A stretch of 64,000 nucleotides of DNA from Gymnothorax reevesii (GCA_029721435.1 CM056582.1:42676611-42740610); one strand, 5' to 3'; counted from the stretch's first letter, positions 48,082-60,548 are shown. The notes: generated by a model not told the origin, from the sequence alone. Program-made: numbers and translations.

Positions 48082-50160
48082 CATCAGTTTGTGTTATTTT
48101 CTTGATATCATTGATATTATGCCCCCCAACTTTCCTCATTTCAAATTGTTGCGTATTCGTGAAGATGTGACCCATAATGTCGAATCTCGTAAGGTGAAAA
48201 ATCAAAATAATTGCAGGGTACAGATCTAGATTGGGATCACACCTAAATCTAATAACCTCTAAATTGGGCCAAGATCCACTTCTGGTAAATTCCCAGGCAA
48301 ATTCATTGATTAGTTTACATAATCCTTCTGTAAAAAATAAAAACTTCAGACCGAGAAATATGACTGATCACATAACCAACTTGGTGAAGGCAAAAAAAAA
48401 AACTGAGGTAATAAAGCATTATTGAACATAATGTGTTTATTTCTTGATACCTCAAGCAATTGTAGAGCCCAGTGCTATAAGTTCTTAAGTTAGATTTTCG
48501 CTAACCGGGAATGGGATGGGAAAACATCATTTACGGTTATTCAAGTCCACAGCCTTGAGTTCAGAATGGATATTTTGTCACTTAAGTACTTTTAGCACTG
48601 GAATCTTCAATTTTAAATGATATTTTTAAGCAAATCAAATAAGCCACTGATAATATTTATGAGCTAACAATTAGATGCTGAAAGCAGGTGTTTAGGGATC
48701 TTTCAAAATAATTTGTTTGAACTCAATAACAGTAACGTAACTGAAATCAGGTTTGACTCCATCATTTGCTTGCCGGATAAATTTTTTTATTTTGCGACTA
48801 TGCGCTCGCGGTCTTACCTACGACAAACCTTTTGATTGCTTACTAAAATTGGTCATTTCTTCCCTCAATTCATCCATTTGTTTCTGAAAATCATAATTTG
48901 GATATGGAGTTTTTTCTTTATTACATGTACTTACTAATCAAATGTGACATTTAGCAGATAAATAACTGCTCTAAACATAAATGTACCTAATTAAGACAAA
49001 ATGAAAACTTGTTAAAATCCAAAGACTCTTAATTTTGGTGTGGTGCCACAAAATTGAGCTTGGGGACCATTGTCTGGGATCTCAGCTTGGGATATACCAT
49101 ACTAACAATTTAGCCTCCTATTTAATGTAGTCAAAGAGGAATAGGGGGGCATTGATTCTTTAAGTCTTGCTTATATGAGCTCTCCTGCTGATTATGATGG
49201 TGCCGCTGCGCTTGAGCAGAGCTCGCTGTTAAAGTGAAATGCTTTGTGCGAGCAGTGTGACATCCTCAAATTGAAAATATGGAAATATGTCTGGATAAGG
49301 GCTCTTGAGTCCCAGAGGAAAACAAAACTGAGCTGAACTGTGCGGGAGCTTCATTTTAAACTGGGCAAGAAGGACAACTCTTGATTAGCTTGGCCTTAAA
49401 GGCGCAGTAACTGTCCTCATAGTAATGGCTCAGAGCATGACCTCCAACAGCGCTACTCTGTCCTTATCCTGCTTGAAAAGAGAAGGGCTCTGGAACTATG
49501 CAAATAATGACTTTAACTGTCTGGCTTTCAAGGATTTGAAACCATTTATTATATTTGCTTGTAAGTTTTTGACACATGGAGCAGCATCAAAATGACTAGT
49601 TTGTGAGGGCCGATTTCTCAGATGTCCTTGGCTAATGTCACTCCGCATGATATTCGAGGGCCGTAGAAGAAAAGTGCTAATGTGATTGGGAGCCGTGCAC
49701 AGTTTTGTGCGTATTCTGATATTATTTATTTGAGTTATTTTTTGTTCAAATAATTTATCTCGGGTTCTCAGATATTATGGCCCGTTGATTACAATTTACT
49801 AGAGATGCTTCTGAAGAATGATGTGTATATGTAAAAAATAATGTGGCCAACTGAAAGAAATATGAACTTCAAACTTCAACAACAGCATTTTTTGTGGCTG
49901 CTGAAACTGCAACTAGAATTACACCAATGAAAAAAACTGCATACTGTTGGAGTTTAAAGAAAAGAACTTCCTTAACGCTGTAGTCTACGATTTGAGAATC
50001 AGTTGAGAAAGATTGAGATGTTGAGAAAAATTTGAAAAAAGCATCCCGCCCACACACACACACCCCTCCTCTCTGTGCTCCCTGATCCCTCCCACCGATC
50101 ACGTGTGGCTGTCCGCCGGGAGACTCCCAGACACACCCCCTCTACCAGAGCAACAAGCTG
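48082..50160. other. Intron, nothing firmly recognised
   Basis: 49870-50060 may be a decayed MITE (motif GCTGTAGTCTACGA near 49978) but only one end is recognisable. A short CA stretch is at 50052-50064. Confidence 0.4.
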
Positions 50161-50527
50161 GCCGGTGTTCTGTCAAATTTTGCTCCCTTGTCAAAAAATG
50201 CTACCGTAATGCAAAGCGATCGTAAAGTCTTTGTTTTCGCCTTGATATTGCAATATGAATCAGGTTAGAATAGTAACTTTGTTATTAGTTAGCTTATTAT
50301 AACAAAAGCAGATTTTATAATGAGTTGGATAAGGTTGTTTGACGATATTTTCCCATATACGCAATTATCATCTAATTTATGCATTTTCAGGAAAACCCAG
50401 TGTGTACATGGAAATATATGCTTACAGTTCAAAATGTGCACTGAAAATGAAGACATTTTGAAGATACTTAAGCAGAACCGTGAGGTAGCATATTTTGATG
50501 GGTAGCAAAATTTGTCAGAACACCAGC
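50161..50527 (-). mobile_element. MITE family M, copy B (367 bp)
   Basis: Reverse-orientation partner of 28720-29107. Left end GCCGGTGTTCTGTCAAATTT, right end inverted GCTGGTGTTCTGACAAATTT, giving 20-bp terminal inverted repeats with two mismatches. Subterminal GGTAGCAT-type motifs are also inverted. Confidence 0.85.
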
Positions 50528-51145
50528 AGTAAACAGACACAGAGCCAGCCTTGAATGAAGATTTACCATGTCGAATTCGCAGGTATAGCAACATTTAAAG
50601 TTAATAAATGCATGTTAAACCTAACATATATTACAATGTCACCAGCTGTCAACAGCTATTGTTTCTTCCTCACAATCTTACAATAGGCCTAACTCAGTAA
50701 CAAGCCCATGATATTTAGTGAATGGAGTCATGATAGTCATGAAAGTCTCGCTATTGATCAAACCACAACAGCTCCACAGTGCAATATTTATTCCACATAA
50801 ATGAACAAAAGAACATTTGGTCAAATATAAAATATTTGCCTTTCTCAGTCACCAGGATGTTTGCGGTGTGTTTTAGCTGGGGTTTCTACATCAGTAGGAG
50901 AGCGCGCCGTTCACAAACGCCATAATGAACACGTTCACAATAACGTTCATCAATCGGAAATACATTGAATGCATTCAGGCACAACACTGATGATAGCAAT
51001 GCTAGTTTATGATGCTAACGTTCCGACGCCGTCTGTCGACACAGAGAAAACCGGCAGCGTTTACAGTCATAAGCCAGCATTGTTATGGACTTGTAAAAGG
51101 TTATTTATGTAACAACTCACACAATAAAAGTAAAAAATTACCTAC
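50528..51145. other. Possible intron of the minus-strand gene
   Basis: Nothing recognised; it would be intronic for the candidate exon at 51146-51375. Confidence 0.35.
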
Positions 51146-51375
51146 CTGTTCAACAAAAAGTCTGCTGTATCAGCATCAGTTTTCAGGCCCAAATCCTCCT
51201 GGAGCTTCCTCCAGCGGTTAATGGATGACCCGATGTTTACTTGGCTGTGAGTCCTGCGTTGCTCACATTTCCTCTTTGTCTCTGCCTTTTCCTCTGCGGA
51301 CTTACGCTTTCTCCCAACTTTTGCCGGTGGGCCAAACAGGGGCCGCTTGCTGCTGTCACTGTCATTCTTTTCCAT
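51146..51375 (-). CDS. Candidate first coding exon, unrecognised basic protein
   Basis: The minus strand opens with an ATG at 51375 and stays open for 76 codons to a textbook donor, AACAG|GTAGGT, at 51146/51145, after which the frame stops at once. The sequence is lysine- and arginine-rich in the first half (KRPLFGPPAKVGRKRKSAEE, likely nuclear localisation). It then carries NIGSSINRWRKLQEDLGLKT and DADTADFLLN. The pattern NIG...RWR.L....GL.TDA..A.FLL recalls the start of uncharacterised fish proteins of possible transposon origin; this is recall, not a match. No second exon was identified. It may be a real antisense gene, an exapted or dead transposon ORF, or chance, though the combination of composition and donor argues against chance. 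Confidence 0.4.
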
Positions 51376-52098
51376 TCTTCTAGCCCTTGTTGCTAAGCTG
51401 CTACTCAGCTTCTTCTTCTTCTTTAATGTTTATTGGCGGTTTGAAAACACTTGGTGCATTACCACCACCAGCGACTTGCTTGTTGCAGAATGTTAATAAC
51501 ACAGAAAGGAGCGGGAACGAGGCAGAACGCGGAGCACGGGGAGTCAGTGCAAGCTCTCGGGGGAGTGTCAACTAGAGTGAGGGGATTGGATGAGAGTAGG
51601 AGAGAGACGTTGACCAATGTAAGCCATCCGGCCGGATGGTGCGTAAAGTCCTCAGGGACGAAGAGTCTAGGGACGAGAAGTCCATGGGGATGAAACATTT
51701 GGGTACAAACAGTCCGGTTACCCAAGGTTCTCATCCGACACTGATAAATACTTCTGAACACAAGGTAATTAATTCATGAAAAAGATACATTTATTAAAAT
51801 TTGTTCATGGAGTTTCAACTAATTTGCCTGAAGTTAATCAACCGAACGGCTGTAGGTAACGTCATATAGAAGTGAAAGTCAGCCGGAGAGTTACACTTGT
51901 AACGTGTAGAGCTGGATGTGCCAGTGTCCAACTGCCTGTGCCCCTTTGCCTCCCTCCACCCCCAACTGGCTCGGCCAATGAACTGAGCCACGGACAAAAT
52001 CAAACCTGCTCATTGGACTACCATTATTGACCATAAGACAGAGCAAATTCAAAAAAAATCTGCCTCTGTTGCCCTTGATGATGAAAGCATTGAATATA
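51376..52098. other. Upstream of the minus-strand exon; unrecognised
   Basis: 51400-51430 has a (CTT)n-like stretch. 51500-51720 is relatively GC-rich with CpG and repeated GGGACGA units (51655-51685), and could be promoter or 5' UTR for the minus-strand exon. Nothing else recognised. Confidence 0.35.
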
Positions 52099-52385
52099 CA
52101 GTACAGGCCAAAGGTTTGGACACACCTTCTCATTCAATGTGTTTCCTTTATTTTCATGACTATTTACATTGTAGATTCTCACTGAAGGCATCAAAACTAT
52201 GAATGAACACATATGGAATTATGTATGCATCTAACAATTGTCCAATAGGGCTGTCAGCTGTATATCAACCTGACTTCTGCACAACACAACTGATGGTCCC
52301 AACCCCATTGATAAGGCAAGAAATTCCACTAATTAACCCTGACAATGCACACCTGTGAAGTGAAAACCATTTCAGGTGAGTACCT

Positions 52386-52486
52386 GCGATGGACTGGCAT
52401 CCCATCCTGGGGGAGTAGTAATACTCCTAGTCGAAACTGGGTTTAAGCACTGGCCCGATGGGCCTCAAGGCTCGTATAGGACTTAC
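52386..52486 (+). repeat. Short repeat inserted into the Tc1 copy
   Basis: The stretch with GCGATGGACTGGCATCCCAT, GGGGGAGTAGTAATACTCC and GGGCCTCAAGGCTCGTATAG resembles the tail of a dispersed fish repeat (SINE-like). It interrupts the Tc1 sequence GTGA(C)TACCT|CTTGAAG and is bordered by TACCT on both sides (52381-52385, 52487-52491), a possible 5-bp target duplication. Confidence 0.6.
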
Positions 52487-52576
52487 TACCTCTTGAAGCT
52501 CATCAAGAGAATGCCAAGAGTGTCCAAAGCAGTAATCAGAGCAAAGGATGGCTACTTTGAAGAAACAAGAATGTAA
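52487..52576 (+). pseudogene. Tc1 transposase C-terminal remnant
   Basis: Encodes LLKLIKRMPRVSKAVIRAKD then GYFEETRM, equivalent to the end of a Tc1 transposase (MPRV..AVI.AKGG). Helix-turn-helix and catalytic parts are gone through internal deletion. Confidence 0.75.
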
Positions 52577-53282
52577 GACATGGTTTCAGTTACAGGTATT
52601 TCACTCTTTTTTGTTAAGTGCATAATTCCGACGTGTTCATTCGTAGTTTTGATGCCTTCAGTGAGAATCTACAATGTAAATAGTCATGACAATAAAGGAA
52701 ACGCACTGAATGAGAAGGTGTGTCCAAACTTTTGGCCTGTACTGTACGTCCCGGACTTGCAGCTTTAGCTAGCCAGACATGTAGCCTTACTCGCCTCTCG
52801 CAGCAGCAGGAATCACACCACTCTTCCTGGTAACATCAGCAGGGCAGCTTTTGCAGCATCGTCCGTCGTCGAGGTTAATGCTGCCTTCATGTGCTTCTCA
52901 GAAGCTCCCAGTTCAGAGGTTGTAGTTTTGATGTCATGCACTGAAGCGCTTCTGCCTGTATATAAACCAGATTTCCAATTGATTTCCAATGTAAGCAGTT
53001 TCTATCTAGTAATTTTAGAAAGCAAAAGGACTTCCAATGTCCAAACAATGTTAACAGCAGCATATCGCCAAAATTTTTGAGCTAAGTGCCGCGTTTTCTG
53101 TATTTTCTGTGTTCACTTCATCGACAAGAGTCAGTTGGTTAGGTCAATTAATCAATTTATCATTGAAAAGCACTTTAAGCTCAGTATTTAATGGCAATAT
53201 CATGTTATCTACCATACACTTCTGAACACATGAAGGAATCAAATCACATACTACTCACTCCTATTCTCATATCTACACGCAG

Positions 53283-53468
53283 TTTAATGTCTTTAAATAG
53301 GCCAACATGCATGTCTTTGGACTGAGGAGGAAACCGGAGAGCCCAGAGTAAACCCACGGGAACACGGGGAGAACATGCAAACTCCACACAGGAAGGCGCC
53401 AGGATTTCACCCCATGACCTTCTCACTGTGAGGCCACAGCACTACTCACTGCACCAAAGTGCCGCCCA
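53283..53468 (-). repeat. tRNA-derived SINE, antisense copy
   Basis: Minus-strand reading gives GGCGGCACTTTGGTGCAGTG (A box), AGAAGGTCATGGGGTGAAAT (B box region), GTGTGGAGTTTGCATGTTCT and CAGTCCAAAGACATGCATG. Same family as the sense copy at 40530-40700. Confidence 0.85.
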
Positions 53469-53798
53469 CCGTCAGTAACAAAATTTAGCTTGTAAGATGG
53501 CTCCTGGCACGTGATTCAGATGAGGACTTAGCCATTTAAGCTCATCCTTGTTAGCCCCCAGAACTGCAAATGAGCATGCCTGTACATCGTTCGCTAATTG
53601 GGCAGTCCGGACTCTCATGGGATCGGGAATGCAAAATTTATTAAAAAAAAAAAAATAAACCAAGAGTTAAAGAGTTTAAACCAAACAAAAAAGAGTGCTT
53701 GCACACACACACAAAAAAACATTTGAGGATTAAAAACACATTTAAAATGCTGAAATAATAAATGCAAAGACTGTTGCTACCATGAAATTACAAAATAC

Positions 53799-54812
53799 AA
53801 TCTGTGGCCGCTTCATTGGGCACACTTTTTTACCTGCTCGTTAATGCAAATATCCAATCATATGCCAGCGACTTAATGCATCACGCATCAGGACACGGTC
53901 AAGAGGTTCAGTTGATGTTCAGACCAAACATCAGAATGGGGAAGATATGTAATGTAAGTGACTCTGATTGTGGGAAGTGTTGGTGCCAGTGAGGGTGGTG
54001 TGAGTTTCTCAGAAACCGCTGATATCCAGAGATGTTCATGCACAGCAGTCTCTACGGTTTACTGAGAATACTGCCAAAAAAACAAAACAAAACAAAAAAA
54101 GAGAAAAGAACATCTGGCGAGTGCAGGACGGTGACAGTAACTAGAATAACCACCTGCCTCAACAGTCCCCTGGGGAAATGCATCTCTGAATTCTAAACAT
54201 GTCAAACCTGGAGGTGGATGAACTGCTGTTACAGAGGATCACTCTGCGCTCCAGTCCTGTCTGCTGAGAACAGGAAATTGACTCTTTTTTGGGCAAAAAC
54301 TGAACAAAACTGGAAATGAAGGGATTGAAAACTGTTGCCTCTTCTGACGATACAGTTTCTGATGTGCAGGTGGTACAGAGAGAATTTAGTGCAAACAACA
54401 GGAATCCATAGATCCATCATTTATTGTGCGAATAGTCAGTCATTCACTCTGGTGGTGGTGGTGGTATATTGTTGTGGAGAATGTTCTCTTGGCACATTTT
54501 GGCCCACTTAATGCCAACTGAGAATTATTTAAATGCCACAGCCATACAAGGATGGTTGCATCCCTTTACGCATATCGGCAAGTCACTAATCGTACATCAC
54601 CTCAAGCTGGTTCTATAAAAATGCCATTGAGTTTGGTGTGCAGCAGTTGGTTACTTTCACTGGATCTCAACCTGGTGCAACTGTGTGGCGTTATCATCTC
54701 AACATGGACCAGAATTTCAAAGAAATGTTTCTATCAGACAGTTCATCTCCAAAGTGGGGTCCTACACAGAATTAGAATTATGTAACTAATATTTGGTGTT
54801 TACTTAGTGCAT
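53799..54812 (+). mobile_element. Decayed Tc1-like transposon (about 1.0 kb)
   Basis: The left end GTGGCCGCTTCATTGGGCAC matches the tip of a widespread fish Tc1 lineage; the right tip (GGTGTTTACTTAGTG) is eroded. Family landmarks follow in order: CAGACCAAACATCAGAATGG, GAAACCGCTGATATCC, a GGTGGTGGTGG stretch at 54452-54464 and TTCTCTTGGCACATTTTGGC. The part encoding the second D and the E has been lost, which explains the short length. Confidence 0.8.
53936..54780 (+). pseudogene. Tc1 transposase remnant
   Basis: An ATG at 53936 gives MGKICNVSDSDCG, equivalent to the family's MGK.CDLSDFERG start. Frames then break repeatedly; the GGGGVMVWG-type loop is represented by the GGTGGTGGTGG stretch and the region after it. 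No catalytic triad is readable. Confidence 0.65.
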
Positions 54813-57800
54813 GTGTATCATTCTAACCATTAACAATAGGAACAGCTTCCATACTTTCTTTCTGCTTGGAGGACACATGCAGGGACAGTAAACAAATGCC
54901 AGATTACCACAGGTAATTACAGATTTGATGAGCCAGTCATATGAGCACAATTTACAAATTCTATATTTCTGACAGCACACGTAGGTGCTGCTTATAGACG
55001 CAATTATCCATGCTCTATAATGAAAAGAGTTAAAACAACCCTTACAGAGTTCATTTAGAGACTATTCGACTCGTGTTAGAGTGGGATTTGTTTGAGTTGA
55101 CAGGTCGACGACACGTTTTGGAGTTATTACTCCATTTTGTCGCCGATACCACAATCCACAGCATACTGAATGACACTTTCCAGTATTAGAAGTGCTCACC
55201 TCTAAAGAGTAATGGCGCATCAGCTCCCTTCAGCCGAGGTGAGAGTGACTGACTCTCTTATACAATGAAATTGCCTGCAGGATGCGATTTAGCAAACATA
55301 GCTGCATAGTTTTCAGGGATGCTCGGTTTTTCTTTTTGTCATCGAATGCTGGAAACATGCTCTCCGGTTGATGCAGTGACGCACCAGCTAATGATCCTCT
55401 CAGGGTTCACCCCGACCGTATTCTTGTTACGTACAACAGAGATGGAAAAAATTGAAAATATAATTGCAGCATTTTATTTTTATGGTCTCAAACTACAAAT
55501 GAAAGGGGGTGGGGGGGATTTGGGGGGGGTTGGCCGGTGGGCATTATGTTTTGGATGTTTTGTTGTGTTTTTAACAGCATGAGGGGAGAACAGAGTACAG
55601 AAAACAGGAGAAAATATGGGCGAGAAGTGAAAATAACAGAAGGGCGAGAAAGAGAGCAGAAGCGAGAGAGAGAGAGAGAGAGAGAGAGCTGAGTGGACCG
55701 CCATTTTGAGATAAAACTCTGTCCCATTCATCAGAACTCCACTGTTTCCATATCACCAGCTAAGAGTGCTGTCACTGAAGTTAAGTTCTGTTCAAAGCCT
55801 TGTTAGAGGAAATGGGACAGGCTAACCAGCCGTATGGTCATCACCAAACTCAGGTTTTGGATTAAAAAAGACTAAAAACGGGCAGAAAACAATATAGGCA
55901 GTTTTCCTCAAATTCACACATAAGCGGCTCTACCTAATATCTACCTGATCTTTATAATTCTCCAAGTGGTCAAGTGAATACATGTGGATTGTTTGTGAAA
56001 TCCAATTTTTTTCGCTTAAAGGAACAGTGTAGTTTTCTTATCAAACCGATGTCCATGCTCAGAGTAATGGCCCTGTCACTTAAATGGCATCAACCAGTCC
56101 TCCAATTCTTTCTTCTTCTCTCTAAAAAGCCATTTTAATGCAGTTTGAGTGACCTTGGCTAGTGCAGGGAGGGACGGGGGGGATAAATAAATGAAAATAT
56201 TATTTGCTGCCAGGAGACAGAGAGGGACAGTGTTAGCGAATGAAAATGAGGTTGTGAATGAGAAGGAGGAAGGACAGAGGCTGATGAGGAGAGGGGTGAT
56301 GGGAAATGTAGTTGTGATCCAGAAGGAGATTTGGCACTATGATAACATGAAGACATAAATCTTTCCTCATTATACTATCACTTCGCTTAAATATGTCACC
56401 ATTGGTCTAATGAACCCAGCACAATTATGCACTACGGATGGTGCTTTTGTAGCATTACGATACACAAATAAGCAGTGTGGTGTTAATTTTAAAAAAGCAA
56501 TGCCGCAGGGATACTTGAAGAGGAAGAAGACGGAGAAAATTAAAAAGAAAAAAACTGCTCAATTGCTCGTTTGAGATGATCTTGAAAGCTGTTCGTAGCT
56601 GCTTGTTTGTCTGGAATGTTATGCCGTGATGTAAGTAGCGCGATCGGTGGTTGCTAGGTGACCTGAGGGTCCTCATTAGCGATGCGGTCTTCTGGCGGTA
56701 GGTTTATCAGGTGCCAGCACAGATACGTGACAGTTTTGTTAAGAAAATAGTCTGACATACTGGGAGGTGCAGTGGAAATTAAAGCAGTAAAAAAAAAGCG
56801 AGTCACTTAACGTTGACATTATCATCACAGACGTCCTGGGGCGTACAGGCTTTGGTTCATTGCTGTTTTCTTCTGTTTACAGAAATAAGGAGGCTGTGAC
56901 TTGTCTGACTGATGCAGTGCTAAAGCTTATACTGGGCCCTGTCTGATCTGTGTGCCGCATACTAAGTGCATGATGTGATGTTGACCCTCATCTTCTGTTA
57001 AAATCAGCCTCACACCACACTGCGTGTGATAACGATCCTTCTTCTAGAAATTTCTCAGTGTTTTTAATTAAAGGAGTATTCCTCTTTCTTCTTGCCATTT
57101 TAAAACTAAGTATGCAGAAAATTATTCGTTTTATCCTTGCACATTTAAAAATGGAGCAGATATAAATGGGCTTAACCCTCGAGCGACTGAGCTAATTGAT
57201 ATACACTCATGACAGAGTGGGGTCATTATTACTGTATCATACTTTACAAAGGAACAGGATTTTTGATTTTTGACTGCTTGATAAACAAATAGAAATGATT
57301 ATAAATTACTTGAAGATGCAAAAAGAAGTTACAGAACACAAAAAGGTAGACAAAAGATAATGTATTGACACTTGCTGCTTGCTTCTCAGTTTGTCGGCCA
57401 TAGTTCGCAGCAAAATACAACACAATGATGTAAAGTAGCTATTTACCAAAAAGAAAGAAAAAAAAATAGCCGATAATGTCTAATGTCTGAAATGTAACAG
57501 ATCCTCCTGGGGCCATTTACGACCTCCAACAACTTACCATTGGCCCTGCCATAAGAATGCCTCGATGCTGATAAAAATCTACTAAAATATTTATGTGAAT
57601 TAAATTGACACAGTCACAGTCACTGATTAAAGAAGTTAAAACAGCGCATAAAATTATACGCCCGTGGTCATCAATGGCCCTGCCAGGTCGCTCAAAGTTT
57701 AAATCAGTATTATTGTACCAAATGTGGAAATATTTTGAGTTCCAAATGTGGCAACTCGACTCTGGAGGAAAGCATTTTTGCAAATGGAATTTTTATTTTT

Positions 57801-57944
57801 TATGCCATTGCTTTGTACAATTTGGAGCCAGAATCTGCATGGACGCCTAGTTCTGCACTCAGTGCAAACGATTCAGAGAGATAATCTGGTCCTAATGAGT
57901 TTACTCTTGCTGTATTGTCCAAATAGCGCACTTAGTTTAATACT
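54813..57944. other. Intron, mostly unrecognised
   Basis: A G-rich stretch is at 55506-55530 and a (GA)n at 55664-55689. No exon or TIR pair seen. Confidence 0.5.
55664..55689. repeat. (GA)n microsatellite
   Basis: About 13 GA units. Confidence 0.9.
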
Positions 57945-58176
57945 GGTACCCAAGGAGTCATTCGATGAAGGAGATACACATGATGAGTGAACATTTGTTT
58001 GTGGGAAAAAATGATTGACTTTGCATTTTTATGTTAAAGGTACCCTTGATTCAGATGAAAAAAGAGGTTAGAGTGATTGGAGCCAATCTCGGAGGCGCTA
58101 GTGAGCTGTGTCTCAACAACAATAGGAGATAACTCCACCGGAAATAGCATCGGTCCTAATAAGTCTTTTAATTTTA
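57945..58176 (+). repeat. 232-bp duplicated segment, copy 1
   Basis: GGTACCCAAGGAGTCATTCG through AGCATCGGTCCTAATAAGTC recurs at 60892-61123 in the same orientation with about eight mismatches and no indel (roughly 97% identity). No terminal repeats were seen and no clear coding frame spans it. Confidence 0.92.
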
Positions 58177-58292
58177 TTATCAAACTTTACCTCCTATTTT
58201 TTCAATAATAAAAAGAAAATATCATCTGATTTTAACGTATCATTTGCTTACCAGTAAAATGTGCTTATTTCCTTGGCAAATCTAGAAATGTG

Positions 58293-58920
58293 CAGTGTTG
58301 GGGTAGTTACTCTAAAAAAGTAATGCATTACACATTACTATTTACTTTTTTAAAAATCCCTTACATTACTTTGTACTACTCACTGCTGAAAGTAAATAGT
58401 TACACTACTAGTTACATTACTTTTGGACTGCTCAGCGTCATCTGAAATTCACCATAAGTTAATTAATTAACCATATCATGTTAAAACGTGGCATATGCCC
58501 AGATCAGCACAAATCTTTATTCTAGTAAGGAGGACACACACAAGATCTCTCTTTCATGCTCTTTAATACGGCAGAGCCAACAGCGAAGTTGTAAAAATCA
58601 GCCCGAACAGCACTTCACAGAAAAGGGAGTCAAGTACAAGGCTACAGTACTGGCATAAACACACATGAAAACGGACGTCTGATTAGTTTTTTCGGTTTTA
58701 ATCGTCAATATACTCAAGAGGAAGAAGAAGACATTTTTCTGACCTCCCATCCTGCTGATAGTTGAAGAATTTAAAGTAATGCAAGTAACTAGATTATTTA
58801 TTTATTGATAATTTAACTTAACTGTAATCCAACTTATCAAAGTAATGTGTTACATTACTGGGTTACTTATAAATGTAGTCTGATTACAGTAATTAGTTAC
58901 TTTGTAATGCCTCAACACTG
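58293..58920. mobile_element. hAT-like non-autonomous element (628 bp)
   Basis: The ends CAGTGTTGGGG and, inverted, CAGTGTTGAGG continue into AGTAACT and GTAATGCATTAC-like subterminal repeats (AGTTACATTACTTTT; TAATGTGTTACATTACTGGG), the style of a very common fish hAT MITE. The flanking 8-mers GAAATGTG (58285-58292) and GAAATGAG (58921-58928) agree at 7 of 8, consistent with a hAT target duplication. No transposase. Confidence 0.85.
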
Positions 58921-60548
58921 GAAATGAGTCACAATTATTTCACCCTATTGGCAAAATTTTGTCTCACTGAGAAAAAAGGTAATAGAAATAAGTGTTTTAT
59001 GTCTCAATACAAGATTAAAATGCTTGGTAAAATGGGCTTATTTTTCTTTTTTTTTTTTTTGCGGTGATATTGAAAACGAAGCTCATTCCTCCATTTGCGT
59101 GCTTAGTTGCAGCATGAAGAGGCATTGTGGTTCCCACCTAATACATTTTTTCAGAATTCACCCATTCCGCTTCCCTCCATTAGCAAAGATCTGCTTTTAT
59201 TGCAGCTCATGAAAACTAAGCTCTTAAGTTACACATTTATTGGTTGTCATGGGAACATTAGAAGCTCCAATGTGGGGGCATTTCTTTTGCAAAATTTGCA
59301 TTTTAATGGCCAATTTAGATCCCTTTGGCAGATGAGGTGTGTGGACTTGTGAAGACTGTGTGCGTACATGCACGTGAGTGTGCGTGCGTTGGTCAGCGTG
59401 GGTGTATGTAGGTGTGTATGCACATGTGCTTGCGTGTGAGTATAAGTAAATCGTCTGTTTTTATCGCGGCACACGATGTGTGGTCCTGAGCAGTGCTATT
59501 TCCTCTTACAGTGTATTTGTGTGCATGTGTGAGTATTTGGGGGAGGCAGGCATGCATCTGTGTTTATGAATGTGCCATGTTTTTACCTTGGCAGATACCT
59601 ATGTTCTACAGTTTGCGTATTAGCCTTGTTTCTTTAATATTTTTGCCCAGTGTGAAATAAAAAGTTTGCAACTGGTGAGATAATTTTGCTCATTTCAAAA
59701 TTTACTTTGTGCGCTAGAAAATTTCCCCTCTCAAGCTCACTGTGACTTAAAAGAAGCTAATATTTTCTTCTTGAGAGAGCAAAAATGTGGTTTTAAGTCT
59801 GCGTAAATGCAGACGGTTGCTATTGAGCATTATCACAGTGTTCTGTATATTAATAACACCGCGTGTAGCAGAAGGATGATATAGATCAGTTATTACATCA
59901 CAGTGGTGATAGCGGCTTTTGGGGGGGGGGTATCGCGTGGCGAATGAGGTTTGAGAAGTGGATCTCCGCGGTAACGGGAGCTGTGGCTGGCTGCTTCCTG
60001 ACAGGAGCTGATGGGGTGAGATTAATAGCACTATCCCGTAAGACAGCCACTCTGTGCACAGGCAGGAAGTGAGGCTTGCAATACTCTCACAGAAACAGTA
60101 TCGCTCCCTCTCTCCACCCCCGCGCCTCTCTCTCCTGAGTCCATATCTGCCATTCTCTCTCTCTCTCTCTCTCTGCTCGTCAGCTTCTGTATGGGAAGAT
60201 AGGGCAGTGTGTAAGAATGAGAGGAGAACGAGGGTGATGACAAGAGAGATGTATGAAAAACAGAGCATAAAGAAGAAAAGAGTGAAACAGGAGAGGTAGA
60301 CACTTTATGTGCATTGCTTTTACCTTTGCTATTGAATAAACCGTCTCCTCACAACTGGTTTGCTATGATTGATGGGTGACCTGTCCTGGGCACATTCTTC
60401 CCTCTCGACCAAAGTCTGTCCCTCTAAACTCCCAAATTCTAAATCCCTCTCTTAACCTTGTCTAGTCAAAATAACAGCAACAGATCAGCATCGATTCAAA
60501 TTATGACTGCAGCAACACAGTCCCTGCTGCTTACGCCTGACTTGAGTT
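58921..60548. other. Intron, nothing recognised
   Basis: GT-rich sequence at 59380-59450, a G-run at 59921-59930 and (TC)n at 60153-60174 are low complexity. Confidence 0.5.
60153..60174. repeat. (TC)n microsatellite
   Basis: About 11 TC units. Confidence 0.85.

Larger units (their letters stand above)
52099..52744 (+). mobile_element. Internally deleted Tc1-like transposon (646 bp)
   Basis: CAGTACAGGCCAAAGGTTTG at the left and its near-exact inverse at the right begin inverted repeats of about 112 bp with five or six differences, among the best preserved in the window. TA lies at both borders (52097-52098, 52745-52746). Inside, only the transposase C-terminus remains. The arms' similarity suggests a fairly recent non-autonomous copy. 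Confidence 0.93.

Noticed and set aside
53936..54780. Open frames on the minus strand at 54.16-54.42 kb
   Set aside because: Antisense shadows of the decayed Tc1 transposase region.
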